From contig CM060847.1 of the NCBI GenBank assembly GCA_030737835.1, forward strand, positions 20,982,433 through 21,046,432: 64,000 nucleotides of DNA, in the 5' to 3' direction. Under the pieces are notes generated by a model. That model had not been told where the DNA came from, did no database searches, and saw nothing but the letters and a program-made list of their open reading frames with translations. Below are positions 49,061-61,366 of this stretch, piece after piece (the stretch's first letter is position 1; every line of letters starts with the position of its first letter). The position numbers and the translations under genes are program-made. Source of the DNA: Acorus gramineus (Eukaryota > Streptophyta > Magnoliopsida > Acorales > Acoraceae).

Positions 49061-49472
49061 AGATTAAATCATGTACACTGTGTGTGTGTGAGAGAGAGAG
49101 AGGGGGGGGGGGGAGAGGGAGAGAAGACTTACATTTTTTTTTAACCCCTGGATTAGCTTTTATAGAGAGTATAAAAAATAAAGGAAGTATGGTTTGGGGA
49201 GGTGATAAAATGAGATGGAGGGGAAGAATAAAAGGAGAGAGAGGGGAAAGGAAAGAAAGAAAGACAAAGGGATTTCTATTGTGTTTGTTTGATGAGAGAA
49301 GAGAGAGAGAAACAAAAGAAGGAAAAAAATGACAAAAAGATGTTTTGATTTTGCAGTGTTTTCTCCGTTAACATTAACCGTGGGTGAGTGAGGTTTGATT
49401 GGGGACAGGTGTCATCACACCATTGGACACTGATGAGACTGACGAAATACTAACCTGACTGGATCTAGTCCC
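49061..49472 (-). repeat. MULE right terminal inverted repeat
   Basis: 49250-49472 pairs with 25871-26090. It is preceded by a (GT)/(GA)/G microsatellite at 49078-49122 and a purine-rich stretch. The element ends CTAGTCCC at 49472, followed by ATTGTTTAT. Confidence 0.85.
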
Positions 49473-49481
49473 ATTGTTTAT

Positions 49482-50928
49482 AGAGAAAATGTGGGTTTTA
49501 AATGAAAGACAGCATTGTATTTTACTTTTTTTTTCTTTTTACAAAAATCAATCAGGTAAACAATGAAAAAACTGGGGCCAGGTAACCAATGAAAAAACGA
49601 TACCTAATGGATCTTGTCATTGGTCTTTTAAAGGTAACCAATGAAAAAACAATACCTAATGGATCTTGTCATTGGTCTTTTAAACTAGGGCAGGTAGCAG
49701 AAATATACTTGTATATTATTATATATGTATTTTCATTTATTCATTAAAAATCTTAAATCAAGTAGATCATAAGAATCACTTTAAACATTTAAAAACAAAC
49801 AAACAAACGAATCCAATTCACTAGTCTTGTAGGTTTAAATGAGTTTAAATGGGCGTAGAATTATAATATTATTCATCATCTTCAGTCGGTCAAAAATTAT
49901 GATATGTTGTTTTATTGTAAATGATAATACACATAATAAATAAATCTCATTCTACCAATTTATCTCATTTTAATAAATCAATTACACTAATAAACCAAAT
50001 CTCAACAAACCAAATTTTATCCAAATAAATTAGATCTTTAAATATATCATATAAACTCTAACAACTCCGAAGATTATCCTGAATTGTCAAAGTGAATTTA
50101 TTGAAAATGATATAAAAAAAAGTCATTATATATATTTTTTTTACATATCTATGACAGTTTGATTTATCCAATATGAGTAAAACTTGTACCCAACAATTAG
50201 TTTTTCAATTCAATTTATAGACTATATAGTTTGATTCATAAGCTCTCAAGTTTGATACTGACCAAACCGATGTCTAACTAGATACAGACTCCCTACAGAG
50301 TGAAAGAAGAGAATTGATTTTATGTAAAACAAAAAATCAAGTTCACGTTCTAATGAATTGAATTGCATACTTTTATATAGTTTCCCTACAAAATAAATAT
50401 ATATTCTATTAAAGAAATCATATACCAAGTTAAAACCGTAAGAGTGACTGAGCCATAAACATAATACATAACAACAAAACTTTACAACAGAATATCAGGA
50501 TATTGGATACCAAGTCATTGAAGATTGATACTTGTGATTTGGGAGGCTTAAAGAGCCTCCAATTTAACTACCATGTTTATATTTCATCAATCACTGTAAA
50601 AACCCTTTGAAAATAGTCAGACTCAAAAATTCAAAATTTCTCTACCATCCATCGGGCTTTAATTAGAGCTGATCTGCATAGTAAAACCAACCAGCAAAAA
50701 CATAAGAAAATAAAATTCAAATTTCACTCAGAAATGAAGCTAATTCATGTATAATGCAACTAGAAGAAGGAATACACAGGGTCAGCAACTACATTTACCT
50801 CAAAAAAGCCTTATCTTCGCCAAGCATGCCACCATTGGATCAAAACAGCAGTTACACAGGGATCTCAATCGCAGTGACAAGAAACAATAAAGAATTTACT
50901 GATTCGTTGGTATGCAGTCATCGATCAA
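49482..50928. other. Spacer downstream of the RLP4-like gene; contains its 3' UTR
   Basis: AT-rich. A tandem duplication of 52 bp lies at 49581-49632 and 49633-49684. A perfect 7-bp stem with a 5-base loop (GGAGGCT-TAAAG-AGCCTCC) is at 50542-50560. The 3' untranslated region of the gene must lie just left of 50929 on the minus strand, but no clear AATAAA could be assigned. Confidence 0.6.
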
Positions 50929-53900
50929 TCAAGGAAGTAAAGGAGGGGCACTCTCACGACTTGGTGACTTATCCTGAACGCGGTAGGGTCTGGTCATTTG
51001 GACATCACGTGTAAACTGAGTTCTCGCTTTCGCATAAGGAGCCTCTCTTGCTGCAAAGCGTGCAAATAAGATCCTCAGGAAGGGAATTTTTTAAGCATGT
51101 GTAAAATTTATCATCAGAGCGACAGCGAGACTCACCAGCAGCGATTTTTTGAGCTCGGAGGATGTTCTGCCTTCTTTTCCACCAACATGTCAAGAAGACA
51201 ATCATAAGCAGAAATGCTATCAAACCACCAAATCCAATGCCCAGCTTAGCCCTTGTTGAAAGGTGTGGCCCACATGTCGTGAGTCCAGGGATCCCACAGA
51301 GACCTGCATTGCCTGTAAAACTGTGGAAGACCAGAATAATTATGCCTACTATGAAGTAGATATCAAAAAAACAAAAATTATGCCTACTATGAAGTAAATA
51401 TATCAGTAAATTATAAGGTTTTCAATCCTTCCATACAGCGGAGCTACATCCTCATTTGATAATGAGGTATATGCTTCATCTGACTAAGGATGTGAGATTT
51501 TGTTTTTTGTGTAAGTGGGTATATACAATTCGTTGGGGTAAATACATTTTCGAGGAAGGTACATGCTTCATTATTTGAAGTATAAACTTGCAAAAAAAAA
51601 AAAAAATCAAAGCAACCACACTCGGGACTGTCCCTATCATTATCCTTTATCATAACTTTACATCATTTATGTGGTTCAAATTTATATAGGATGTGATAAT
51701 TCTATGTGAATGGAAACTTACTTGAAGCTGGCTCCATGTAGAGGCCTTCCACCTAGTGTTGATGGGACTTTACCAGATAGGAAGTTCCCATTGAGATTCC
51801 TGGATACGGAAAATCAGCCATAGAAAATATAGATTAATTCTTCCACTTGAGATCATTAAAAAAAAAATTGTCTAGCTGCCAGGAAGATTTTTCTCACAGT
51901 ATCCGCAATGAGGTTAATTGGCCAAGGCTTTCAGGAATTGAACTGTTGAGCACGTTATATGATAGGTCTCTGCGGGGAAATACATGTGGTTAATATCAAG
52001 GTTTATAATTGCAAGTAGCTAAACATCAAGAACCTTCATTTAATTATAGGGCATAGATATATAAGATCATGATGGTCTGTTTATCTTAGCTGACTGATGC
52101 AGATGGCTCAGTAGCATTAATGATTACAAGGCCAGTGCCAAAGAAAGAGTTGGAAACAGATTTAAATAATACTTGAAAAACCATACTATAAAGTCAATGA
52201 AAGTTTCCTCAGACCAGGGACTTTGTGACAGATGCAAGGGACAACAACAATGTCACACCACTTCCGTTCATTATTATCACCTTCAAGAGGAGAAGAAAAC
52301 CACTATGAAGGGTAACGTTTAAAAACAAGTTTGAAAATAGTTTTCCGAAAACAGCTCCTGAAAATAGCTTTCCAGGAAACACAATTTGGTTCTACATTTT
52401 ATAGTTATTAAAAGTTATTTTTCGCTTTCTTCAAGAGCTGAGATTGTTGGAGGCGTTCGGGACGAGTTTGGGTCAAGTATGATTTCTGCAAATGCAGAAT
52501 CTCCAAAACCTGTCCAAACCCGTTTCATTGTGAGATTATGCAGAGGGGTGACATGATGTTCGTAGAATAGACTCTGCTAAATATTTGAATGACTCAATAA
52601 AAGCTTTACAAAGCAAGCCATTTGATGTGTAGGATGATAATTCAGAATTGAGAGGAAGTGGACAACTAAGGGTTTTATGCATTTAACAAATTCAAAACTC
52701 ATTGTCCTTGTTCTTTATGGCATTATGATTTATAACATGGATATACCATAATATGTTCCATTTAGTTGGTGAGCAGCTATATATTCAGATATAACATCCA
52801 GATGCAGCATTACAGGTCGATCAGATGGGAGGTTCAGACTTTATATCTAAAACCATAATCGGTTTCGTGTAAGCATAAAATCCTCAACTTCTGAGAAAGG
52901 TTAGGAAATTCAATTGTAGAATCAAGTTAAAAACTTTGTTAAAATTTACCATCAAACTGAAATTGTAGATTCCCAGTCTAGCAAGAAATTTAGCAATTGC
53001 AAAACCTCTAAATGCCAAAACAGGCGTTTCTCACTTATGGTGGAACTAGAAAAGAACCATGACCATCGAGAATGAACTCACTAATTAGTGGTGATTGTCA
53101 TGTTGGATGCCACCCTACATACCAATTGGTGGCAATGGTTTAGATGGTATTGACATCAGATTTTTTTAATAAGATGCCAATCATTTGTATCACTCAGATT
53201 AGCCAACGTGGATCCACCTGGGCTTTATTCCGTTTTGTGCATTACAGGATAGGGGAAAAATGAAGAGCCATATAGATTAGTATCATATATAATTTACTTC
53301 ATGTAGAATTTACAATGAAGATTTCAATACAAATTAAATCCATATAGTTAATCCATGCATTTTCAAATTGGAAGCTTCAATTTGGAGCTTCATCAAGTTT
53401 CAGTGAATTCTCAATTCTTTTGAAGACGAGATTGAAGATTGACCACAGCCAATTTCGAAAGAAAGAAAAATGACTTTTCAAGTATTTGAACAAATTAGTA
53501 ACAGAAAATTCAAAGAAAGGTTGCACGCACTGCATTATGTAATCAAGAACTCACAATATTTGTAAGCTAGCAATAGAGCCTAGTGACGATGGAATGCTTC
53601 CATGAATGCTGTTCCCACTCAAGTTTCTGTTGAAGAAAATTAAACATAGAAACAAATTGATATAAAAATACAGATATGGGACACAAACCCAGAAGTCATT
53701 TTAATGCAAGTGGGACATAATTAAAAAAAAAAGCAAGGTATTGCACAAGGAAATCATGCAAGCCCTTATCCATGCTAAACATGAAATAGACTGAAGCAGA
53801 ATTTAGATGTTTAGACCAGCAACCCTCATAGGTCAATAATATGTCATACTAAGCACAAACCATCAGTTTTTGTGGTTTATATCTATGCAGCAAATAAGGA

Positions 53901-56900
53901 CGAGGGTTAAAGCTCAACTTCTATGAACATGATATACAGATCCAAAGGTGCGGTACTTTTTTAATTTTGCAATTTGTGCATTGAAATCCAAAACCATGTG
54001 AAAAAAACTTCACATCCATATGAAAGGCAAAAAAATATAAAAAACAAAGGACAGCATTGTAACAGACATACATGGTCTGAAGATGGTGCAGCTTAGAAAT
54101 GACACTTGGTAAGACTCCACGCAACCCTTGATTATCAAGTCCTCTGTGAAACAAATTCATAGCCAATCAATTGAGAAAATATTAAAAATTGACAGATTGC
54201 AGGAAGTAGGCTATGTCAGAAATAAAAATGAGAGCCGAGAAAAAGAAATATAGATGACCGATCAGAAAACCATATAAAAATCACAGTAGAACCAATGATC
54301 CGATCATGTAAAAGGTTCATCCAGACAGTTGAAATGAGCTCCATAACCCATGTATGTGCTGGGGTGTATAGGTATGATTCCCTGTTACTTCAAAATGGGT
54401 TTCACATATCCATCTCATCCACCTCAGATATTTTGATTAAAGTTACAAGATACATATTTATGTCGAGTCATTCCATATCTATCCATATCATTATGATATG
54501 ATGCCTCATTAAGGACTTACACATGGACTTAGATGTCGGATGCAATGAGACCCAAGAACACTGGTGTTGCATAAATACATCGTTTATCATGTTACAAGAG
54601 AAACGGGGGAAGAAATAATTTTACTTGGTTGAACTAATGTACTTCTAGCTATTTTATATTAAACAATCATGAATTAGTTTAGTTATATTCCTTCAAAAAA
54701 ATTGAGAACCTAAAGTGTTTTAATGTTTTTTTATGGAATATAAGTACAATTGATTATCCATTCCTTGTCCTATTCCCATAACGAAGCGATAAATGAACCA
54801 AACCAATGGTGAATGGCTAAAGCTCGGCTCCACTCAACTGATGCTCAGTTGCGCTGAAGTCTCATGCTCTTCTAACAAATGAGCAAATCTCAAAGTAGTG
54901 ATTGTCCCAGATCACGATATTTGAGCTTCATACTATAGGCATATAAATTTGAAGCGGCTGTGGGCCGCAAGATGGATTAGTACTCGCATAAATTAGAAAG
55001 ACTATCTTAGCTGATGGAATAGATCAATCAGTTAAGATACAATCCCTACATGTAAGGCCATTCCCAGTGGCATCATAATCATCATCATCCCTCACTCCGT
55101 CACTCACTTCCCCTCTGGAATACTATATATCTAATCAAGCCATCTCCACCATATCTACTGATCAATTTACGTTCCCCTCTGCTAGTGTTTTCCAACACCA
55201 GCACCGCAGTCACCATCATCTGGTCTCATCTTCCATCACATCTAATTTATATTCCCTCCTCATCAACTCCAGTTAAATTCCGATAACCATCTCTCTTCCT
55301 CACGAATTAATATATAGAATACTATCATAGATACAGCAAACCGGCCTATCTTTCTCACAAATCGCTATTAATCCGAGCTCAAGCTTGGCTCAATTTCTTC
55401 CAGCTGAGCTCAAGCAAGAGTCTGCACATGAAAATATGAGCTCAAGCCAAAATTTGAACCCATTTAAGAATTGAGTTGAGCAGAGCGAGTCACTACCAGC
55501 TTGGCTCAGTCGTTTACTCTCCTATATCTGTATACCCCATGGCTGATGCCAACATCTCTAATCTGATAACCAGACGTCATAGTCCAGGAGTCCTAGGTGA
55601 ACATAAGAAGAAAAAAAATGGATATTTAGTATTAGACACATGTACAGAGCTACCACATAATACATACTATTTTTAGCGTTTGACTTTAAGAGCCCATGAA
55701 ATGTTATAAAATAAGTTTTAAATAATAATAATCAATCAGGAGTACAAGCCAAAAATAGCCTAGTGAACATAAAAAGAACGAAAAAAATAGGATCGCTTTT
55801 GGAAGAAAAAAAAAGGCAAAGAGAAATATGAAAGATCACAGGCTCACAGCATTCAATCACTAAGAACCCAAATAATAGTGCAAGACAGATGACCAAAAGA
55901 GTCAATGAAACAAGCACGTACAGTCCATCAATGACCCAACTGCCACCAATAAACTGGCAGTCTGCTCCACTCCATGGATGCTGCTGGGGAACACATGGAT
56001 CACCATTCCACCCAAGCCGCAGTGGGAGACCCAATGAATTCTTCAGAGTTTGTAAAGCTCTAACTGCGGAAGTAAAAGAACAGTTAAGTTTCAGAGATTT
56101 AATTTTTTGAGGAAAGATAGGATAAGTTTTAGAGATCTTGAACACAAAGAGATTTTTCTCAAACCTTAAGTTGTATGCTTGAAAGTTGTTAAAAAGAACA
56201 TAAACTGAATTTCAAATTTTTGCTTCTTAATTCCTAACCAAGACACCAAATGAACTATTGGCATGTCACCCAGGTATGATGAGATGAACATGAATGTAGT
56301 TTTTTACAACCCTTTCCATCCTGAACCTGATGCAGGCACTGCACATTTTTGTTTTTAGAACTAAACATAATGGTACGAAATGGAGATAGAAAAGGTAAAT
56401 ATAAGATATAATTAGATATTTTGTTGACTTATTTATGCCACTGCAAAAATAGAAAGATTATTCAGATTCTAGATGGATATAATTTTTTTTAAAGTGAGAT
56501 TAAAAAAGAACAAGTAAAAGAAACCACAAACTTCAACGTATACAGATTAGGGGTGATGCATGTGGCTGGCCATTGTGTAGGCTGTTATTGGTACTGGTGT
56601 TTTCGAGGATACCTTATCTCCCCCATTCTTTCATTGGAGGTAAGGTCTTAAATCCCTTTCCATGTTGAAGCTTGGTCTGACTTTATACAAAAATTATCGG
56701 GGGTGAGATCCCAACTTTCCTCGAGAGAGAGAGAGAGAGAGAACTTCGATGCTATTTTGTTATCACCCACAAGTGCTTCATTTGACACTTCCTTATTTTC
56801 ACATAGAAACTAACTTGAACTGCTAGCCAACAAGAAAGCACATACACTTCAAGGAATGTGCAAGGTTTTAATTCCCCTTCCATGTTGAAGTTTGCTCTGA

Positions 56901-59900
56901 CTTTATACAAAAATTATCGGGAGTGAGATCCCACATTTCCTCAAAAAAGGAGAAAAGAGAGAAAAAAAAACCAACTTCCTTCAATGCTGTTTGGTTATCA
57001 CCCACAAGTGCTTCATTTGATACTTTCTTATTTTCACATAGAAACTAACTTGAACTACTAGCCAACAAGAAAGCACAGACACTTCAAGGAATGTGCCATG
57101 TCATTGTCCAACATGTATCTGACACACGACAACACTATATGCATTGGACACGTGTCCAAAATTCATAATAATTTCTTGAATTTCAGACACACGTTTGGAC
57201 ATACAATGGACAGAGCATGAACACGACATTTATGTTGACACAATATTGTGATTTTTTCCTTACTAACTATTTGTAATGTTTATGCTCACCTAAAATCAAA
57301 TGATGTTAACAATCTCTTGATAGTTGACACACCATTGTAGTTATATCATTTTTTTTATAATTCATAGACGTGCTCTATTTTCTAAATAATCATAATATAA
57401 CACATATATTATTCTACTTATTTACTTATTTATCCATCATCGTGTCTTTGTTGTGTCAGTGTTCTAGTTGTTCTTTTGATTTATGCCACCATATTCATAT
57501 CGTATCATGTTCATATCCTAGGTCTGTGTCCATGCAACATGTTTCTAGTCAATGATTATACAATTCCAATAAGATGTCGGCCTCCTTGTAGAACACACTA
57601 GTCAATGATTATACGATTCCAATTGCATCAACCATATTCTTGTAATTACCAACTGATAAAAAAAAAATTCTAAAAAGGGATAATGTGCACTTCTCAATAT
57701 TAATGATTCATGCAAGGGATCAGATAGGAACATAGTGGACTCATTTCATTGCAATTGTCCCAGCCTGAACACATTTGCAAGAAGTGTCAAAACATGGTTG
57801 GTCTTCAAATTTGTCTGCAGCATCTGCAAACTCAAACATCTTAAGAGGAGAATTATTTTCTGCTCGAGATAAAATGTTTGAAACAGTGAAGGCATAAGAC
57901 ATGACACCACGACACTCTACCAGACGAGGCATAAGACTCAATGCTTGAGGTGTATACTTCTTGATTTTTTTCAATAAAGCAGTAAAGATACGTGCATTTA
58001 TCCAAATATGACATGGGAAACCCAGCCATAAGTCAAGTAGTTCAAATTCCGTGATACAGCTCTGATGGATTCTAAAGAGCATGTTTGTTCCAACTATTAT
58101 ACTGCAACTCATGTGTCTCAATCATGTTTTCCACCCACCATCTTAACATCAAGCAGCGTATCCAACAATATTCACTCTAACTACAGGTGGCACACGAAAT
58201 ACTTTCCAGAGTAACATAACTAACTGTACACGAATCAATCTCAGCATGACACATACAAGTACTGGCAATGTATAAAGTCTGTCTACCAAGAGATGATGAT
58301 AAAGTCACTCATTCACAACAGACTTTCCAATAAATTTGGAATCTAAATTTCTCTTATTCAAGTTATTGTTATGTAAGCCTTGACTGCTACCCCTGTAACA
58401 AGGGGATACCGGGTTATGGAGTCATGAAATACGCTGCGTCATTTCCAATCCAAACACATGAAATATGTCCCTGACTACATTTAATATTAGCTTTCAATAA
58501 GTACCATGTTGGCCATCCATGGCTATTTCACTGTCACATTTCCATGTCAGATTGAAGTTTCCACGGATGTTGGAGTATTCTTAGCACTTCAAGAGAAATG
58601 TTCTCTTGTGGCATATATGTGCCTGAAGTTGTGATGCTCAACTTATTGTATGCATTACATATCTATGATATGAAATCATGATATCAATGAATATCTGACA
58701 TCTTTGAGAATCTGCCATTTACATCCTGATTGTGACACGGAGTTCTTGTAGTTTATGGATGCTATTAGGAATTCTGCATACACGAAGAATCTACCATTTG
58801 ATGATATTTATAGACAATGCTTTACACATTGTTTATGTAACATCAAGAACCTTCTAATGAAGAAAAGGATATGGTCATAAACTCCCAATTTTATTATAAA
58901 AAAAAAAAAAAATTTGTAGCAAATGCATGCTTTGATTCAGGTCTAAGAGAGGCATGACAAGTAATCTTCAATCCCACCTTTTAAACATTCTCTGCTATTC
59001 ATTTATGTGATTTCTCCAGTAATGGAATGCATGAACATGAAATATGGCATAGATTTCTGTGGTGTCTTATTGTATAATGGATACTTTTCTTTTACCTCTC
59101 TCCTCATTTTTGAACTTTACCACCAAGCTCTTTAAGTAATCAGATTCCCATAGAATCTCTTCTTTTTCTATTTACATATTGATTTATACTCTCAAATAAT
59201 ATGGTATGGAAAGGAGAAAGATGCCCAAACTTTAGGACTCCTATTTACTTACCAGGGTCCAAAATATGATCCAGATTTTTCTCAGCATAACATTTAGGAT
59301 AACTATGAGAAAGTACCATGAGCTTAACCCTAGATTTCCCTAACAGACCTCAACTTTTCAGTTATGGAAAATAAATACCAGTGCAAGAAGAGGAAGTCCC
59401 CAAATGAAGCATATGCAAAAATCTTAACCCTATAAGCAGGATTGAAAGAGCAAGTCAATGTGCCTACCTTCTTCTGCGGCTGTTTTGGATTCCAATGCAA
59501 TAATTTCAAAAATCTCTATTGCATTGATGATGGCATGACTTCCATTCACAGGATGCATTGTTATTGTCAGTGTCCTTCCAGTCACAGTAACAGTTTTATT
59601 CAGCACAATAGAAGTATGAGGAACCCCGGCAATTTGAATAATATCGACATTTTTAAACGCAGTATCTCCATTTATTAGTATGTCAAAGACGCGTTTCCCT
59701 TCAGTAGTGATTCTGGGATCAATCTCTGCAAAGTGAAGCCATATTGAGTAGTTCTTGTTTGGATCCGCGTCCATGTTAAATGACAAATCTGGCTGGTTAT
59801 CCGTGCTTACGATTGCTGATTGATAGAGCTTCATTGGATAAAAATTTGGAGACATTGATGCAAGAGTGATGTTGTTTTCAGTTGATATAGACTGATCAGA

Positions 59901-60704
59901 ACTCTGTCCAAAAGTTTTAATTGAAGTCCAGAGTCTATCCCCACCCCAATGGTTGCCATTGTAATCTTCATCAAATGCTGATTTACCAGAACCACAGGTC
60001 AGTCTTTTGGCTGTTCTGAGGATTGTTCCTTTACCCCAAAGGTGACCATAATTGTACACATTATCATCAACTTGAAGAATCTCGATTGAAAGGACAGCAG
60101 GATCACCATGACCAGTGCTATGGAAACATAAAGAAACAGAATTATCTGAGATAAAGACCCAGGATTCAGCAAATGACTGATCATCACTGCTGGTCCAACC
60201 AGACCTCAGAGAATAGATCTGAGTTCCCTCTATAGAAACATCAAATATAGGTTCCTTTTCAAAACTGGCATCGCCAACCAGAGCAAAGAAGACCCTCACT
60301 TGGTAGTGCCCATTGGGAATGTTTTTCACATTGTAACAATTCTCTGGACCATCCGAGAGAGGAAAGTAGCGAAGGGTTTGAAGTGGTGGAACAATGTAAC
60401 TTGTACGCGTGGCATTCGCAAGTCTACCCCCTGTGTATGCAAAATCCTTGTACCAGAAGGTACCTGTAGGATGTGTTTTGGTATTTTGGCGGGCACCACA
60501 ACTAATCCGGATAGAAAATGGTTCTGTAAATGTCAGACAAACCAAAGAAAGATCAATCAAGTTTGCAAGATCAGAAAGTGAATTACTAAGATGCTAAAAG
60601 GATCTGTGTGATGTGAAAGTTTGTGGATGTGCTTCTAAGAAAAACAAACCTACAGTGAGCCAAATGAACAACCAGGTAAATTTTTTTTTGAGTAAATCAT
60701 GCAT
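50929..60704 (-). CDS. RLP4: Receptor-like protein with malectin-like and LRR domains (RLP4 family), 9 exons, 617 aa
   Basis: A membrane-anchored receptor-like protein without kinase, expected at the plasma membrane with its sugar-binding-type ectodomain facing the wall. Exons: 60704-60650, 60523-59468, 56063-55922, 54143-54072, 53626-53555, 51969-51898, 51799-51722, 51320-51136, 51050-50929; all introns GT-AG, total 1854 nt in frame. Exon 1 gives a signal peptide (MHDLLKKKFTWLFIWLTV), chosen because its phase joins exon 2 exactly. Residues about 20-345 form the malectin-like domain (ISCGARQ, FHSTGHGDPA, HWGGDR, HFAEID). Exon 3 holds WNGDPCVPQQHPWSG. Three 72-nt exons plus a 78-nt exon encode leucine-rich repeats (about 418-515). 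A membrane helix is at 542-561, then KRRQN and a short tail containing REAPYAK. Residues and exon phases agree with Arabidopsis RLP4 (At1g28340) and its paralogues; no frame defect seen. Confidence 0.93.
51970..53554 (-). other. Intron 5 of the RLP4-like gene
   Basis: 1585 bp, AT-rich, no gene or complete transposon recognised. The shorter introns 4 (53627-54071), 7 (51321-51721), 6 and 8 are likewise without features. Confidence 0.7.
54144..55921 (-). other. Intron 3 of the RLP4-like gene
   Basis: 1778 bp. No coding sequence recognised. 55040-55310 has an unusual pyrimidine-rich composition on the plus strand (repeated ATCATC, CTCCTC and CACC phrases), possibly an old insertion or microsatellite remnant. 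Confidence 0.6.
56642..57095 (+). repeat. Tandem duplication of about 220 bp in intron 2
   Basis: Unit 1 about 56642-56861 and unit 2 about 56862-57095: CATGTTGAAG at 56661 and 56881, AAGGAATGTGC at 56851 and 57085. The second unit is slightly longer because its purine-rich middle differs (GA run in unit 1, A-rich run in unit 2). Confidence 0.85.
57741..58121 (-). other. Unrecognised 126-codon open frame in intron 2
   Basis: An uninterrupted frame on the gene's own strand, with mixed, protein-like composition (Cys, Trp, charged residues; for instance PLKMFEFADAADKFEDQPCF). It has no motif I recognise. It could be a captured coding fragment, an alternative exon, or chance in an intron; the position inside an intron of an intact gene favours a relic or chance. 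Confidence 0.25.
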
Positions 60705-60836
60705 CAATATAAATTCATGAAGCCAGCCAATTGAAGAACCTAGGTTTAATTTCATGAAATCTATGATATGTCGACATATAATTTAAGAAAACATGTCACG
60801 ACACAGAAGCATAGAGCATACACAAGATATATGGGA
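60705..60836 (-). promoter_or_regulatory. Remaining native upstream sequence of the RLP4-like gene
   Basis: Only 132 bp separate the start codon from the Copia solo LTR. The stretch is AT-rich and probably 5' untranslated region. No TATA box toward the gene could be assigned with confidence. Confidence 0.4.
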
Positions 60837-61361
60837 TGTTGGGATTATGTCTCGATCCGGTGTATCACATCGGATGACCATGATGAAACCATATTAGGTT
60901 GGGCACCTAATAAGTAGAATATTATTTAAGATTTGATCTTAATTAATATTTAAAGTGAATCTCCTAAAATAAGAAACAATATTTGTTTGTTAATTAGGAG
61001 AATGAATATCTCCTAATTAATGGGAACAATATTTGTTTGTTAATTGGAAGATTACTTGGGGATGAAGTTATTTATCTCTATAAATATCTTCTAGGGTTTC
61101 ATGGCAAGACTGGGCAAGGCATTATACAATGTAGAGATCCTAAGGGAAAGTTGAGAGAGTTCTAAGAGATGGTAACTCCATGGAAGGGTTTGTGAATCTC
61201 TTAATGTATCTCAACTATCAAAGTGGATTCTCTGTTTTTTGCCCCGTGGATGTAAGCCTAGGCCGAACCACGTATTTCTTGTGTTCTTCACGTGATGTGA
61301 TGTTTCGTTCTTGTGTTTGATCTCGTGTTTGTTGTTGGCTTCCGCGATCGCCTTCCCAACA
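60837..61361 (+). mobile_element. Ty1/Copia solo LTR in the promoter region
   Basis: 525 bp from TGTTGGGATTATG to CTTCCCAACA; the 8-bp ends are perfect inverted repeats (TGTTGGGA). Flanks are TGGGA (60832-60836) and TTGGA (61362-61366), a 5-bp duplication with one difference. Inside: TATAAATA at 61079-61086 on the plus strand and the Copia-typical CCGTGGATGTA...GCCGAACCACGTA region near 61246-61275. A short repeat (AACAATATTTGTTTGTTAAT) is present at about 60978 and 61025. No internal region, so it is a solo LTR. It is oriented away from the gene. Confidence 0.85.
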
Positions 61362-61366
61362 TTGGA

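Larger units (their letters stand above)
25871..49472. mobile_element. Mutator-like element (MULE) carrying nested LTR retrotransposons
   Basis: The two ends are inverted repeats: 25871 inward (GGGATCGGATCCGGTCAGG) and 49472 inward on the other strand (GGGACTAGATCCAGTCAGG) stay alignable for more than 200 bp with scattered differences. Both ends are flanked by the identical 9-mer ATTGTTTAT (25862-25870 and 49473-49481), the duplication length that is diagnostic for Mutator-type transposition. Removing the nested LTR elements (26245-41885 and 44215-47378) leaves about 4.8 kb: subterminal AT-rich repeats on both sides and a central region with a decayed Ulp1-like protease. No transposase (mudrA) or SWIM frame was recognised, so it is non-autonomous now. 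Ulp1-carrying MULEs are known in plants (Kaonashi group). Confidence 0.88.
56064..59467 (-). other. Intron 2 of the RLP4-like gene (3.4 kb)
   Basis: The longest intron, between the malectin-like exon and the WNGDPC exon. It contains a tandem duplication (56642-57095), a (GA) run near 56725, a short duplication of AGTCAATGATTATACNATTCCAA (57549 and 57602), and a same-strand open frame of 126 codons at 58121-57741 that I do not recognise. Confidence 0.75.

Noticed and set aside
51005..51223. Reading straight through the splice donor at 51135 to a stop at 51005 as the C-terminus of the RLP4-like protein
   Set aside because: Splicing 51136 to 51050 restores the family tail (REAPYAK and onward) in phase; the read-through tail has no family match.
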